A stretch of 27,728 bases of DNA from Paenibacillus sp. (GTDB lineage Bacteria; Bacillota; Bacilli; Paenibacillales; NBRC-103111), in contig JARBUQ010000004.1 in the NCBI GenBank assembly GCA_029239545.1, forward strand, positions 1 to 27,728. Direction: 5' to 3'. Below are positions 18,446 to 26,290 of this stretch, in pieces (positions within the stretch are counted from its first letter, which is position 1; every line of letters begins with the position of its first letter). The position numbers were made by a program, and so were the translations under genes. Below the pieces are notes generated by a model. The model did not search any database. It saw nothing but the letters and a program-made list of their open reading frames with translations, and was not told the DNA's origin.

Positions 18446-19123
18446 GTGGAACCGATTGTACAAATTTCACTCGATCTAACGACAATTGCTGAAGCGCTCG
18501 AAATTGCTCATATCGCCGTGGAGGCAGGCATTGACTGGATCGAGGCAGGCACGCCACTCCTGCTGGGCGAAGGTCTGCATGCGGTTGCCGCCTTACGCAG
18601 CGCCTTCCCGCATCATCCGATCGTAGCTGATCTGAAGACGATGGATGGCGGCTATCTGGAAGCAGAGATGATGGCCAAGGCCGGAGCCACTCATGTGGTT
18701 GTTATGGGTGTCGCCCATCCGGCTACGATACGCGCAGTGGTGCGGGCTGCCCGCGATTACGGGATTAAGGTTATGGGCGACATCATGGCAGCGCCGGACC
18801 CTGTGGCGTGCGCCAAGCTGCTTGAGCAGAACGGTGTCGACTATATTCTTGTTCACACGAGTTACGATGAACGAGGCGAAGATCCTCAGAGATCGCCTTA
18901 CGATCATCTGCGTGCCGTTGTTGATGCTGTATCTATTCCGGTTCAGGCCGTTGGTGGACTGTCAATTGATCAGGCCGCAGAGATGCCTAAGCTCGGTGCT
19001 CCCCTCGTCGTGGTCGGCGCACCGCTCGTTATTGACAAGAAGGAATTCAAGCCCAGCACGAACAAAGAGGAATTAAAAACCATATTGAAGCAATTAGTAC
19101 GCAAGGTCAAGAACGTGGAGTAA
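18446..19123 (+). CDS. HUMPS-family enzyme (3-hexulose-6-phosphate synthase or keto-gulonate-phosphate decarboxylase-like)
   Basis: 225 residues from a GTG start with AGGGGG 7 bases upstream. It has the family's single beta/alpha barrel: LDL (9-11), IEAGTPLLLGEG (32-43), the Asp-x-Lys-x-x-Asp metal and catalytic signature DLKTMD (62-67), and VDYILVHTSYD. The wording is closer to hexulose-phosphate synthase than to UlaD-type decarboxylase. These enzymes form or break a bond next to a ribulose-5-phosphate enediolate, either condensing formaldehyde or releasing CO2. No kinase to make a phosphorylated substrate and no hexulose-phosphate isomerase is seen in the window. It is the last gene of the importer operon. 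Confidence 0.88.
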   Translation: MEPIVQISLDLTTIAEALEIAHIAVEAGIDWIEAGTPLLLGEGLHAVAALRSAFPHHPIVADLKTMDGGYLEAEMMAKAGATHVVVMGVAHPATIRAVVRAARDYGIKVMGDIMAAPDPVACAKLLEQNGVDYILVHTSYDERGEDPQRSPYDHLRAVVDAVSIPVQAVGGLSIDQAAEMPKLGAPLVVVGAPLVIDKKEFKPSTNKEELKTILKQLVRKVKNVE

Positions 19124-19185
19124 CCAGATCATGGAACGCTTTTTTCGCAAATAGTATTAAGGAGAGGGTACATCCGGTATTGTAA

Positions 19186-19245
19186 AAAAAGAAGAACCTA
19201 GTCAAGAGGATCCAAAAGAGATCATCAAGCTAGGTTCTTCTTTTT
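19186..19245. terminator. Bidirectional terminator between convergent operons
   Basis: A 16-bp inverted repeat (19186-19201 with 19230-19245), core AAGAAGAACCTAG, flanks a 28-base loop. It carries A at its left and T at its right end, so it can stop both the importer operon and the convergent coiled-coil gene, whose stop codon lies at its edge. Confidence 0.85.
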
Positions 19246-20230
19246 AAGAGCTCTCGGACTCGGAAGCTTCCCTCAGAATAGCCTCTATATCTAATGCTGC
19301 AGCACGAAGATCCACTTGACGGCCAGCACGCAGCCTTGTCTCTACCTGAGCAACAATCTCATTCTTCCTCTGCATTATCCCGCTAAGATCAGCTTCCTGA
19401 ACAGAAAGCAGCCCCTCCCCTACCTGCTGCTGCAGCCTGTCCTCAGCCCTCTTCACACGTTCAAGCATCTCCCTAAAGAGCATGAAGTTCTTCCGATGCT
19501 CTTCCGTCCTCTGCTGTAAGGCATCTATAGATCGACCAAGCTTGCTCAGCCTCGGCTCTGCTTGCAAGGAATCAAAGGCTGTGAGCTGATCCAGTTGGTT
19601 GAATGTCAGGGTCGCTTCGTCCAACTGCTCCTGTAGAGCATCCAGCGGGAATTCTGTCTCTTTCTTGAGCTGTACAACCAATTCGGTCACTGCCTTCAAT
19701 CGGCTATCCATCTGTCGCATCTGTTGATTCGTGTTCTTAAGCGACTGCCCGATGCCCGACATATCGTGAAGATAGCGCTGAACGCGACGATGCAGATCCT
19801 CGGCCTCATGCAATGATGCCTTGGCTTGATGTAGCGGCTCCAATAAAGAAAAGAATGCGGGACGATTGGCCTTCAGCTTGTCTGCGAGCTGTTGGGATTG
19901 TTGGTGAAGGGCAAGAGCTGATTCCTGCATATGCCGCAATCTTCCTTCTGTCTCCCCCTCCGCTAAACCTAAATCAAGGTCACGGAACGTATCCGCTGAT
20001 ACTAATACTCCGCTGAGCTGAGCGGCTGTCTCCTGCTGCAATTGCGCTGCCTGCTTCAATAGTCGGGTCGTGTGGGAATGCTTGGTCTTGAGTACGAAGA
20101 AAAGGATTGCAAACACGATAACGAGCAGACCGACCACTACAACAAAGAAATTAGCAAATATAAAGGAAAACAAGGCAGCGAAGAAAATAGGCACAACCGA
20201 TTCAAACTGAGATTCGATTATATCCTCCAT
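19244..20230 (-). CDS. Membrane-anchored coiled-coil protein of unknown function
   Basis: 328 residues; AAGGAGG lies 9 bases before the ATG. Residues 12-47 are one long hydrophobic stretch, enough for one long helix or a tight membrane hairpin. The rest is highly charged, rich in Gln, Leu, Glu and Lys, with heptad-like spacing over about 52-320 and no Cys, so it should form a long coiled coil facing the cytoplasm or outside. The layout (N-terminal anchor then coiled coil) recalls EzrA, but it is much shorter and I see no sequence likeness to it. It follows the desaturase gene after 79 bases that contain a hairpin. I do not recognise the family. Confidence 0.8.
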   Translation of the reverse strand: MEDIIESQFESVVPIFFAALFSFIFANFFVVVVGLLVIVFAILFFVLKTKHSHTTRLLKQAAQLQQETAAQLSGVLVSADTFRDLDLGLAEGETEGRLRHMQESALALHQQSQQLADKLKANRPAFFSLLEPLHQAKASLHEAEDLHRRVQRYLHDMSGIGQSLKNTNQQMRQMDSRLKAVTELVVQLKKETEFPLDALQEQLDEATLTFNQLDQLTAFDSLQAEPRLSKLGRSIDALQQRTEEHRKNFMLFREMLERVKRAEDRLQQQVGEGLLSVQEADLSGIMQRKNEIVAQVETRLRAGRQVDLRAAALDIEAILREASESESS

Positions 20231-20256
20231 ATATGACAGCCTCCTTGTAACAGGAT

Positions 20257-20281
20257 AGAAACGGCCACCTCGTCGGTGGCC
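20257..20281 (-). terminator. Hairpin terminator after des
   Basis: A perfect 7-bp stem, GGCCACC with GGTGGCC (20263-20281), and a 5-base loop, followed in the - direction by GTTTCT. The short T run suggests partial termination, so the coiled-coil gene may receive read-through from des. Confidence 0.6.
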
Positions 20282-20309
20282 TTATAGAATCCTTTGCCTT
20301 AGCATTGAA

Positions 20310-21347
20310 CTAGCTTTCATGAAGTTTCTTGACGAGAATCGGCTCCGTCGTTTTGTAACGCTTCAATTCCTTGAAGCCAACGAATTTCTTCTTCTCGGTA
20401 TCCCAGATCCGGAAGTTCAGTGACTTCAGACTGGTTAGGAGCGTAATCGTCTGTACTTGCCGTAAAACCTCGCTTGTATTATGGGCCTTCTCGAGATTGT
20501 AGTTAGGCACTCTTGGGCTGAGGTGATGAATATGGTGAAATCCGATGTTGCCTGTAATCCAGTGCAGCACCTTCGGAAGGTTGTAAAAGGAGCTTCCATG
20601 CATAGCGGCCTTTACATAGTCCCAATCCTTGTTGTCTTCATAATAGCTTTCCTCGAACTGGTGTTGAACATAGAATAACCAAATTCCGGCGATACCGGAG
20701 ATTAAGAAGATTGGACCTTGAATGAGCAGGAAATTGTACCAGCCAGTGGCCCAAGACAGCAGGGCATATGATCCTACAATACCTATATTAGTGACGTAAG
20801 TATTAATGCGTTCCTTCCACCCTGCACTCGAACGATTGAACCTGTAATCAATAAGAAAAATATAGATGGGGCCAATTCCGAACATGAAGATAGGGTTCCG
20901 GTATAGTCTGTAAACCATTCTTCGCCAGAAAGAGGACGCCAAATATTCTTCCACTGTGAGTGTCCATATATCGCCCACACCTCGTTTGTCCAAGTTGCCG
21001 CTTGAGGCATGATGGACGGAATGGGTGTGCCGCCATTGATGGTAAGGAACCACAGTTAATATCCCTGTTATTGTACCTAGAATTTCATTTGCAGCTTTGC
21101 TTTTGAAAAAAGACCGGTGACAGCAATCATGGAAGATGATGAAGATGCGAATAAGAAACCCACCTGCAACAAATAGCAAAGGAAGTGTAAGCCAATACGA
21201 AATGGAAAGGCTCAGATAAGCAAGATACCACAGTGCAATAAACGGTCCAATCGTATTCACAATCTGCCACACGCTTGACTTCATGTGGGGTTTTTCAAAA
21301 GGTGCTATTTCCTTACGCCAGTTGTCTTGTTGTTCCTTACGCTGCAT
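20310..21347 (-). CDS. des: Membrane fatty-acid (acyl-lipid) desaturase Des
   Basis: 345 residues from the ATG at 21347, preceded by AGAGGAAG. In-frame starts up to 21434 have no ribosome site, and the shorter protein fits the length and N-terminus of Bacillus subtilis Des. The three histidine boxes that hold the di-iron centre are HDCCH (73-77), HTHSVHH (107-113) and HHIHH (271-275). Hydrophobic segments lie at about 28-70, 85-102, 150-165, 185-200 and 205-225. The text is closely similar to B. subtilis Des as I recall it (for example SGNLDKRG, LYRNP, FYVQH). Des adds a cis double bond to membrane phospholipid acyl chains on cooling. The desKR pair that controls it in B. subtilis is not next to it here. 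Confidence 0.95.
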   Translation of the reverse strand: MQRKEQQDNWRKEIAPFEKPHMKSSVWQIVNTIGPFIALWYLAYLSLSISYWLTLPLLFVAGGFLIRIFIIFHDCCHRSFFKSKAANEILGTITGILTVVPYHQWRHTHSVHHASSGNLDKRGVGDIWTLTVEEYLASSFWRRMVYRLYRNPIFMFGIGPIYIFLIDYRFNRSSAGWKERINTYVTNIGIVGSYALLSWATGWYNFLLIQGPIFLISGIAGIWLFYVQHQFEESYYEDNKDWDYVKAAMHGSSFYNLPKVLHWITGNIGFHHIHHLSPRVPNYNLEKAHNTSEVLRQVQTITLLTSLKSLNFRIWDTEKKKFVGFKELKRYKTTEPILVKKLHES

Positions 21348-21394
21348 TTCAGTAGATCTTCCTCTCTTTGCGAACAACCCATTCATATGAGTGT

Positions 21395-21429
21395 ACCAAC
21401 TTAATAGTACGTGTCCACACACAGTTGGT
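21395..21429 (-). promoter_or_regulatory. Inverted repeat upstream of des
   Basis: On the - strand ACCAACT (21429-21423) and AGTTGGT (21401-21395) form a 7-bp stem enclosing a second small stem GTGT/ACAC. It lies 47 bases before the des start and could be a leader hairpin or an operator. The function is not known. Confidence 0.4.
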
Positions 21430-21525
21430 TTCATTTATTTTCATCTTATATTGTAGCCATGATGAGGCTCCTATAATCAGCCTGCAAATAATGAAATTTA
21501 ACTTCCGGGCCATACTCTTGAATGG

Positions 21526-21945
21526 CTACACTCCCCCTTCATTCGATCCTGAGATCGTCTGAATGGGTTGTTTGTCCCTGGTTCTCCTGTTGATAATACG
21601 ATCGAAAGCAATCTGCAGACGTAATGGATTCACAGGCTTGAGGAGATAATCCGAGGCATGGGTCTCAAAGGCCAATAGAGCGTATTTCGAGTGCGCCGTT
21701 ACGAATACAATATCAATGTTAGGGAACTCGCTAATCAACTCTCTTGCAATATGCAGCCCACTCATAACGGGCATCTCAATATCAAGAAATACTACATCCG
21801 GACGATTATGCAAGCAAGCATTCAATGCCTCCTGAGGATCATGGAAGCTGTCCACATGACTTACGCAGGACAGGCTGGCTAGCAACTTAACCATGAAGTC
21901 CAATGCAGGGCGCTCATCATCAATAACGGCCACAGTAACCTTCAT
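21526..21945 (-). CDS. Stand-alone receiver-domain response regulator
   Basis: 139 residues from the ATG at 21945, chosen for AAAGGGGG 6 bases upstream; upstream in-frame starts lack a site. It is a complete receiver: acidic pocket DDE (9-11), phospho-acceptor Asp55 in FLDIEMPV, Thr83 and Lys103 in YLLKP. The Asp-Tyr-Leu-Leu-Lys-Pro-Val-Asn wording is typical of receivers joined to LytTR or BTAD output domains, but here the protein stops about 20 residues after the receiver, at residues QTISGSNEGGV. No in-frame or shifted continuation fits in the 178 bases before des. It may be a true single-domain regulator or the remnant of a longer one. No partner kinase is in view. Confidence 0.88.
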   Translation of the reverse strand: MKVTVAVIDDERPALDFMVKLLASLSCVSHVDSFHDPQEALNACLHNRPDVVFLDIEMPVMSGLHIARELISEFPNIDIVFVTAHSKYALLAFETHASDYLLKPVNPLRLQIAFDRIINRRTRDKQPIQTISGSNEGGV

Positions 21946-21988
21946 GTCACGCCCCCTTTCTACTATGATATGAGCCTTCGTTTTGCTC

Positions 21989-21994
21989 ATTATA
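21989..21994 (-). promoter_or_regulatory. -10 element for the receiver gene
   Basis: TATAAT on the - strand, 43 bases before the receiver-gene start; no convincing -35 is seen. It lies between the haem-operon terminator and the gene. Confidence 0.4.
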
Positions 21995-22030
21995 GCAGGG
22001 GGGACTGAAAAAATACTGAACATGGAACGA

Positions 22031-22060
22031 AGAAAACCGTCTGGTGGATCACCGGACGGT
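22031..22060 (-). terminator. Terminator of the haem-uptake operon
   Basis: On the - strand ACCGTCCGGTG and CACCAGACGGT pair around ATC with one mismatch, followed by TTTTC. It lies 24 bases after the ATPase gene and separates the haem operon from the receiver gene. Confidence 0.82.
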
Positions 22061-22084
22061 TCTAGCGTTGATGCAAGTGTCGGA

Positions 22085-22858
22085 TCATGCCATTCCCAGA
22101 GGCACGATATACATCCCCGTCGCCTCTTCCTCCTTGATCATAACCTCTACGCCGTAAATAGTACGGATCGTTTCAACTGTAACGACTTCCCGAGGCGCAC
22201 CTTGGCTGAACAGCTCCCCGTCTCTCATCACAATGATTTTATCGCTGTACCTGATCGCTTGGTTGATGTCGTGGAGAACCATAACAATAGTGAGGCCATA
22301 GGACACGTTAAGTCTGCGAACAAGGTCCAACAGCTCGAATTGATACCGGATATCCAAGTATGTCGTTGGCTCATCCAGAAACAGGACGGGTGTTTTTTGG
22401 GCCAATGCCATAGCCAGCCAGACCCGCTGCCGCTCACCGCCGGACAGCTGGTCTATGGTCAGTCCACGTTTGTCCAGTAGATTGGTGCAGGTCAGCGCCC
22501 ATTCAATGGCCTCCTCATCTTCCTCCCGATCCAGGGCAAACATACTTTGATGCGGCAGCCGCCCGAAACCGACAAGCTTCTCGATCGTAAGCTCCGATGG
22601 TGCTATGTTTGACTGGTGGACGACGGCCAACTTGCGGGCAAGCTCCTTCGGCTTATAGAGGTTAACGACCTTGCCATCCAGAATAACTGTACCCGCTCGC
22701 GGTTTGTAATTGCCCGACATAATACCGAGCAGAGTCGATTTGCCGCAGCCATTCGGTCCAATGATGGTGGTGACCTGCCCTATGGGCACTTCGCACGATA
22801 TCCCTCTAATACTATCGTTCTTCTTGTCATGGGCGAAAAAAAGCTGTTTAATTTCCAT
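22085..22858 (-). CDS. Haem ABC importer ATPase (FecE/BtuD-type)
   Basis: 257 residues from the ATG at 22858; the longer GTG start at 22870 adds only 4 residues and neither has a strong ribosome site, in line with coupling to the overlapping permease gene (11 bases). Walker A GPNGCGKS (34-41), Q-loop region HQSN (81-84), signature LSGGERQRV (138-146), Walker B VLFLDEP (158-164) and switch His196 (VLHDINQA) are all intact. It powers haem or siderophore import with the IsdF-like permease. In Staphylococcus aureus the isd locus lacks its own clear ATPase of this kind, so its presence gives this operon a self-contained transporter. Confidence 0.95.
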   Translation of the reverse strand: MEIKQLFFAHDKKNDSIRGISCEVPIGQVTTIIGPNGCGKSTLLGIMSGNYKPRAGTVILDGKVVNLYKPKELARKLAVVHQSNIAPSELTIEKLVGFGRLPHQSMFALDREEDEEAIEWALTCTNLLDKRGLTIDQLSGGERQRVWLAMALAQKTPVLFLDEPTTYLDIRYQFELLDLVRRLNVSYGLTIVMVLHDINQAIRYSDKIIVMRDGELFSQGAPREVVTVETIRTIYGVEVMIKEEEATGMYIVPLGMA

Positions 22859-23831
22859 ACAATCGCCCACTCTTTCTGAGGAAGAATAGCAAGCAGGGGC
22901 CGCCGACTACTGTCAAAATAACAGAAGCAGGTATCTCGATAGGCGCAATTACAGTTCGCCCAAGCGTATCGGCAAGCAGGACCAACAGTGCTCCAGCCAA
23001 AGCCGAGAAGGGAATAAGCAGCTTATGGTCGGAGCCAAGCGCCCTGCGGGCAATTGGTGGAATCAGGAGACCGACGAAAGCCAGGAGGCCGCCAATAGCT
23101 GCAGCAGCAGAAGCCAATAAAACAGCAACCGCGGATATGATCCATCTGGCTCGGGTTACATTCAAGCCCAGATTGCGTGCTGTCTTATCCTGCATCCCCA
23201 GCAAATTACACCAGGAGGATAACAACCAAGCTAGTAGAAGACCTACCGAGCCGTATATAACGATAACCTGAACATCCTCCCATGTCTGGAAAGAGAAGGT
23301 CGAGTTTGTGACTGGATTACTGCTTGTAATTGAAGATCTGCTCATCGAAGTGAGCAATTGCCCTATTCCTGTGAATGATGCGTTAACGGCAACCCCCACG
23401 AGCAGCATCCGCACCGGGCTCAGACCTGATTTCCAGGAAAAGGAATACACAATAAGCCAGGCAAGTGCTCCTCCAATGAAGGCGAACAGCGGCAGCCAGT
23501 AGAAAAGAATAGGAAATAAGCTCAGCATAAGCAGGGAGAACACACTAGCGCCCGCAGATATTCCTATGACTCCTGCGTCTGCTAATGGATTACGCATTAC
23601 GGCCTGCAGCAGCACTCCCGATACAGCCAATACCGCCCCAACAACCAGCGAAACAAGGATACGCGGAAGACGCAGATCCTTGATAATATCGACCTTTTCA
23701 TTAGTTCCGCTGAACATCCCCTGGATGAACTCCAGCAATCCGACTTTTATGCTGCCTGTTGTAATAGACACGGCTACGACGGCGATCAGCAGCACGATTA
23801 TAATCAGGAACCGTATAACGATCTTTTTCAT
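22848..23831 (-). CDS. isdF: Haem ABC importer permease IsdF-like (FecCD family)
   Basis: 327 residues with about nine or ten membrane helices. Family landmarks include RLPRILVSLVVGAVLAVSGV (53-72), RNPLADAGVIGISAGAS and the near-C-terminal GLLIPPIARRALGSDH segment that contacts the ATPase. The start ATG shares its first base with the last base of the isdE stop (TAATG), a tight coupling. It forms the transmembrane dimer that takes haem from IsdE into the cytoplasm. The name rests on position between isdE and the ATPase as well as on the family. Confidence 0.93.
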   Translation of the reverse strand: MKKIVIRFLIIIVLLIAVVAVSITTGSIKVGLLEFIQGMFSGTNEKVDIIKDLRLPRILVSLVVGAVLAVSGVLLQAVMRNPLADAGVIGISAGASVFSLLMLSLFPILFYWLPLFAFIGGALAWLIVYSFSWKSGLSPVRMLLVGVAVNASFTGIGQLLTSMSRSSITSSNPVTNSTFSFQTWEDVQVIVIYGSVGLLLAWLLSSWCNLLGMQDKTARNLGLNVTRARWIISAVAVLLASAAAAIGGLLAFVGLLIPPIARRALGSDHKLLIPFSALAGALLVLLADTLGRTVIAPIEIPASVILTVVGGPCLLFFLRKSGRLYGN

Positions 23832-24727
23832 TAATAAAGCATCTCCACTAGTTGATCGAGCGCAGTCCCGACGGCAAGATTGCCCGTGGTTCCGAATAAG
23901 GATTCCTCAAGATCATACACTTTGTTTTGCTTGACCGCTTCAAAATGCTTCCATATATCATTTTTCTGAAATTCTTTATTGAACATCTTGACCACTTCAT
24001 CCGGCAATCCATGCGCCGCTCTCAAGATCACATCCGGCTTGGCCTGCTGGAGATGCTCGGTATTCGAGGCTACAAATTCGACCTTCTCACCCTTCACTAC
24101 ATTGATGCCTCCTGCGCGCTTCACCAGATCACCAATATAGGAATGCTCGGTAGCGACCAGGTAGCTTCCTGGAATGCCCATCAGAATGAGCACATTCGGC
24201 TGTTTCTTGCCTTTCACTTGCTCACTTATTGCAGCCAGCTTGGTCGTATATTGCTTCACAATGGCCTCGGCTTGTTGCTCCTTGCCATACTTTTTTCCTA
24301 AGGAATCAATCGTACTGCTCATCTTGTCCAGACTAGATAGATCAAGAAATTCAGCCTGAACGCCTGCATTCGTGAATTTCGGCTTCAAATCATATTCCAG
24401 AGTAGTTACAGAGAGCACGCTCGTTGGTTTAAGCATACGCACAATCTCCATATCCGGGCTCATCGGATTGCCGATGTCCGTTATTCCCTTGTACCGCTTG
24501 GGTAAAGCCTTCTCGCTCGTAGGAACCCCAACCAGATCTATCTCGAGAGCGTCCATAATCTCTGTTATAGCTACAGTCGAGGACACAATTCGCTGCGCAC
24601 CGTCTGATGGCTGCTGGTCAGTTGCTCCCCCATTGGAGCCTGTCTCGGATGCAGAAGTGCATCCAACCAATATTACGATTAAAACAACGCTTATTGCTGC
24701 TGCCAGGTTGCGTAGCTTCTTACCCAT
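23831..24727 (-). CDS. isdE: Haem-binding lipoprotein IsdE
   Basis: 298 residues from the ATG at 24727; an upstream in-frame start at 24769 would bury the signal peptide. Signal and lipobox LVGC place the lipidated Cys at 23. The Met and His that bind haem iron in Staphylococcus aureus IsdE have clear counterparts: Met89 in GNPMSPDME and His239 in ILRAAHGLPDEVV. Other stretches such as VLSVTTLEYDL, ILMGIPGSYLV and NDIWKHF are near-identical to IsdE as I recall it. It takes haem from surface NEAT proteins and passes it to the permease. AGGAG lies 11 bases upstream. A hairpin in the 99-base gap before it may set its level relative to the NEAT genes. Confidence 0.95.
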   Translation of the reverse strand: MGKKLRNLAAAISVVLIVILVGCTSASETGSNGGATDQQPSDGAQRIVSSTVAITEIMDALEIDLVGVPTSEKALPKRYKGITDIGNPMSPDMEIVRMLKPTSVLSVTTLEYDLKPKFTNAGVQAEFLDLSSLDKMSSTIDSLGKKYGKEQQAEAIVKQYTTKLAAISEQVKGKKQPNVLILMGIPGSYLVATEHSYIGDLVKRAGGINVVKGEKVEFVASNTEHLQQAKPDVILRAAHGLPDEVVKMFNKEFQKNDIWKHFEAVKQNKVYDLEESLFGTTGNLAVGTALDQLVEMLY

Positions 24728-24752
24728 ACCCGTCACATCTCCTCTTGCCTTC

Positions 24753-24790
24753 AAAATCACGGAGGACATCGGTCGCCCGACATCCTCGTG
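24753..24790 (-). terminator. Imperfect hairpin between NEAT-SLH gene and isdE
   Basis: On the - strand CACGAGGATGTCGG and CCGATGTCCTCCGTG pair imperfectly (one bulge, central mismatches) and ATTTTG follows. It could be a partial terminator or an RNA-stabilising hairpin inside the operon. Confidence 0.5.
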
Positions 24791-24826
24791 AGAAAAAATA
24801 TGTTTGTACTGCTTGGAAGAACTGGA

Positions 24827-26254
24827 TTACTTTATTGAATTTATTGCTGTAAGGATCAGGCTAACTGATTCAGCACGGGTTGCATTGGCTGAAGGTGCGA
24901 ACAGGTTGCCATCCCGACCGCTGATTAGCTTAGCGTTCACGGCTGCAGCTACGGAAGATTGTGCCCATGACGGGATTTGGTCCGAGTCTGCGAAGGACAG
25001 CTTGGCGCTAGGATCTAAGGTGAGCTTAGCAGCACGCGCAATGATCACTGCCATTTCGGAACGGGTAATTTTGTCATCGGCACGGAAAGTACCATCGTCG
25101 TATCCATTAATAATACCAGCTAATGAGGCTTGTGCAATAGCTGATTTAGCCCAATCCGGAATGAGTGCGGCATCGGAGAAAGGAAGAGCAGCGGATTGTC
25201 CATTCAGCTTAAGCGCCTGGACGATCATAATAGCGAACTCTGCCCGGCTCACATCGCCGTTAGGAAGGAAATTTCCATTGCCATAACCGCTAACAATGCC
25301 TAGCTTAACCGCTTGTTCAATCGATTCCTTAGCCCAGTGTCCACGAACATCGCGGAATTCTCCTGGTGCCAGCGGAGCTTCGAACAAGAATTGTACGGTA
25401 TGCTTCATAAGTCTTGGTCCTGCTTGAACTTCAAGCTGAACATTCAGCTTCTGGGAAATATCCTTTACGGCGAATTCAATAACGCGGGTATTATCTGCTT
25501 CATTACTGCTTAATACGGTCGCATTAACAAAAGCACCATCCTGCTCATAAGTAACACCAGTGACCAGATTGCTGCTCTTCAAAGTGAAGGCAATTTTATA
25601 AGTTGCGTCTGAAACGGATAATTGTGCTGGCTTAACTGCATAGCTGTCCATGCTGGATACTTCTTCAGTACCGTCTTTAAGTACAGAGAAAGAGATTTCT
25701 TGCGTTCCAGCCTGAACAGGGTCAGTTGACGGAGCAGGCTGTGTTGGTGTTGTTGGAGCAGGCTCTGTCGGGTTTGTCGTTTCGTTGGAATGCCCTGGCA
25801 TGCCAGTAGTATCGAATTTGATCTGGACTTTATAATCACCGTGGTAGTTAATAGCTGGAACGTCCACGACAATATGTGCATTTACTTTGGCGGTTACATC
25901 GGTTACCGGGAACCGCACCACTTTCTTATCGGCCTCTGTATCAACACTTACGTCCTCAGGATTGCCATAGACACCATTGCTGTCGACTTGGAAGCTGGAT
26001 ATCCAGGAAGCCTTTTTCAATGTAAGGTATACGTAGCCTTGGCCTTGTTCTACTGTAACCTTGGCTGGTTTCTCCGTATATTCATCCATTGCGGATACTT
26101 CTTCTGTATTATCTTTGAGCACTGAGAAATTAACGGAATATTCATGATTGCCATTCGCTGTTTCAGCAGCAAATACTGGGGTTGCCGATATAAGCAGGAT
26201 TACGGCACATAAGATCGATACCATTCTAACTACAGCATTCTTCACGGGAAACAT
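24827..26254 (-). CDS. S-layer-anchored surface haem protein: two NEAT domains plus three SLH domains
   Basis: 475 residues. AAGGAG sits only 2-3 bases before the ATG at 26254 and 11 bases before a GTG at 26245, so the start may be the GTG. Signal peptide 1-29. NEAT1 (about 36-150) has the haem-ligand pattern Tyr137-x-x-x-Tyr141 (YHGDY). A Pro/Thr linker (158-180) follows. NEAT2 (about 183-292) has Arg281 and His285 at those positions, so both Tyr are lost. Three SLH domains (about 300-342, 358-402, 419-464) should bind pyruvylated wall polymer and hold the protein in the outer wall. It is the second gene of the operon, 36 bases after the isdC-like gene. It probably gathers haem outside and relays it inward; compare BslK of Bacillus anthracis, whose SLH domains are at the other end. 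Confidence 0.95.
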   Translation of the reverse strand: MFPVKNAVVRMVSILCAVILLISATPVFAAETANGNHEYSVNFSVLKDNTEEVSAMDEYTEKPAKVTVEQGQGYVYLTLKKASWISSFQVDSNGVYGNPEDVSVDTEADKKVVRFPVTDVTAKVNAHIVVDVPAINYHGDYKVQIKFDTTGMPGHSNETTNPTEPAPTTPTQPAPSTDPVQAGTQEISFSVLKDGTEEVSSMDSYAVKPAQLSVSDATYKIAFTLKSSNLVTGVTYEQDGAFVNATVLSSNEADNTRVIEFAVKDISQKLNVQLEVQAGPRLMKHTVQFLFEAPLAPGEFRDVRGHWAKESIEQAVKLGIVSGYGNGNFLPNGDVSRAEFAIMIVQALKLNGQSAALPFSDAALIPDWAKSAIAQASLAGIINGYDDGTFRADDKITRSEMAVIIARAAKLTLDPSAKLSFADSDQIPSWAQSSVAAAVNAKLISGRDGNLFAPSANATRAESVSLILTAINSIK

Positions 26255-26290
26255 TTCTCCTTCTTGTTTCTATTTGTTGGTTGCTTGCGC

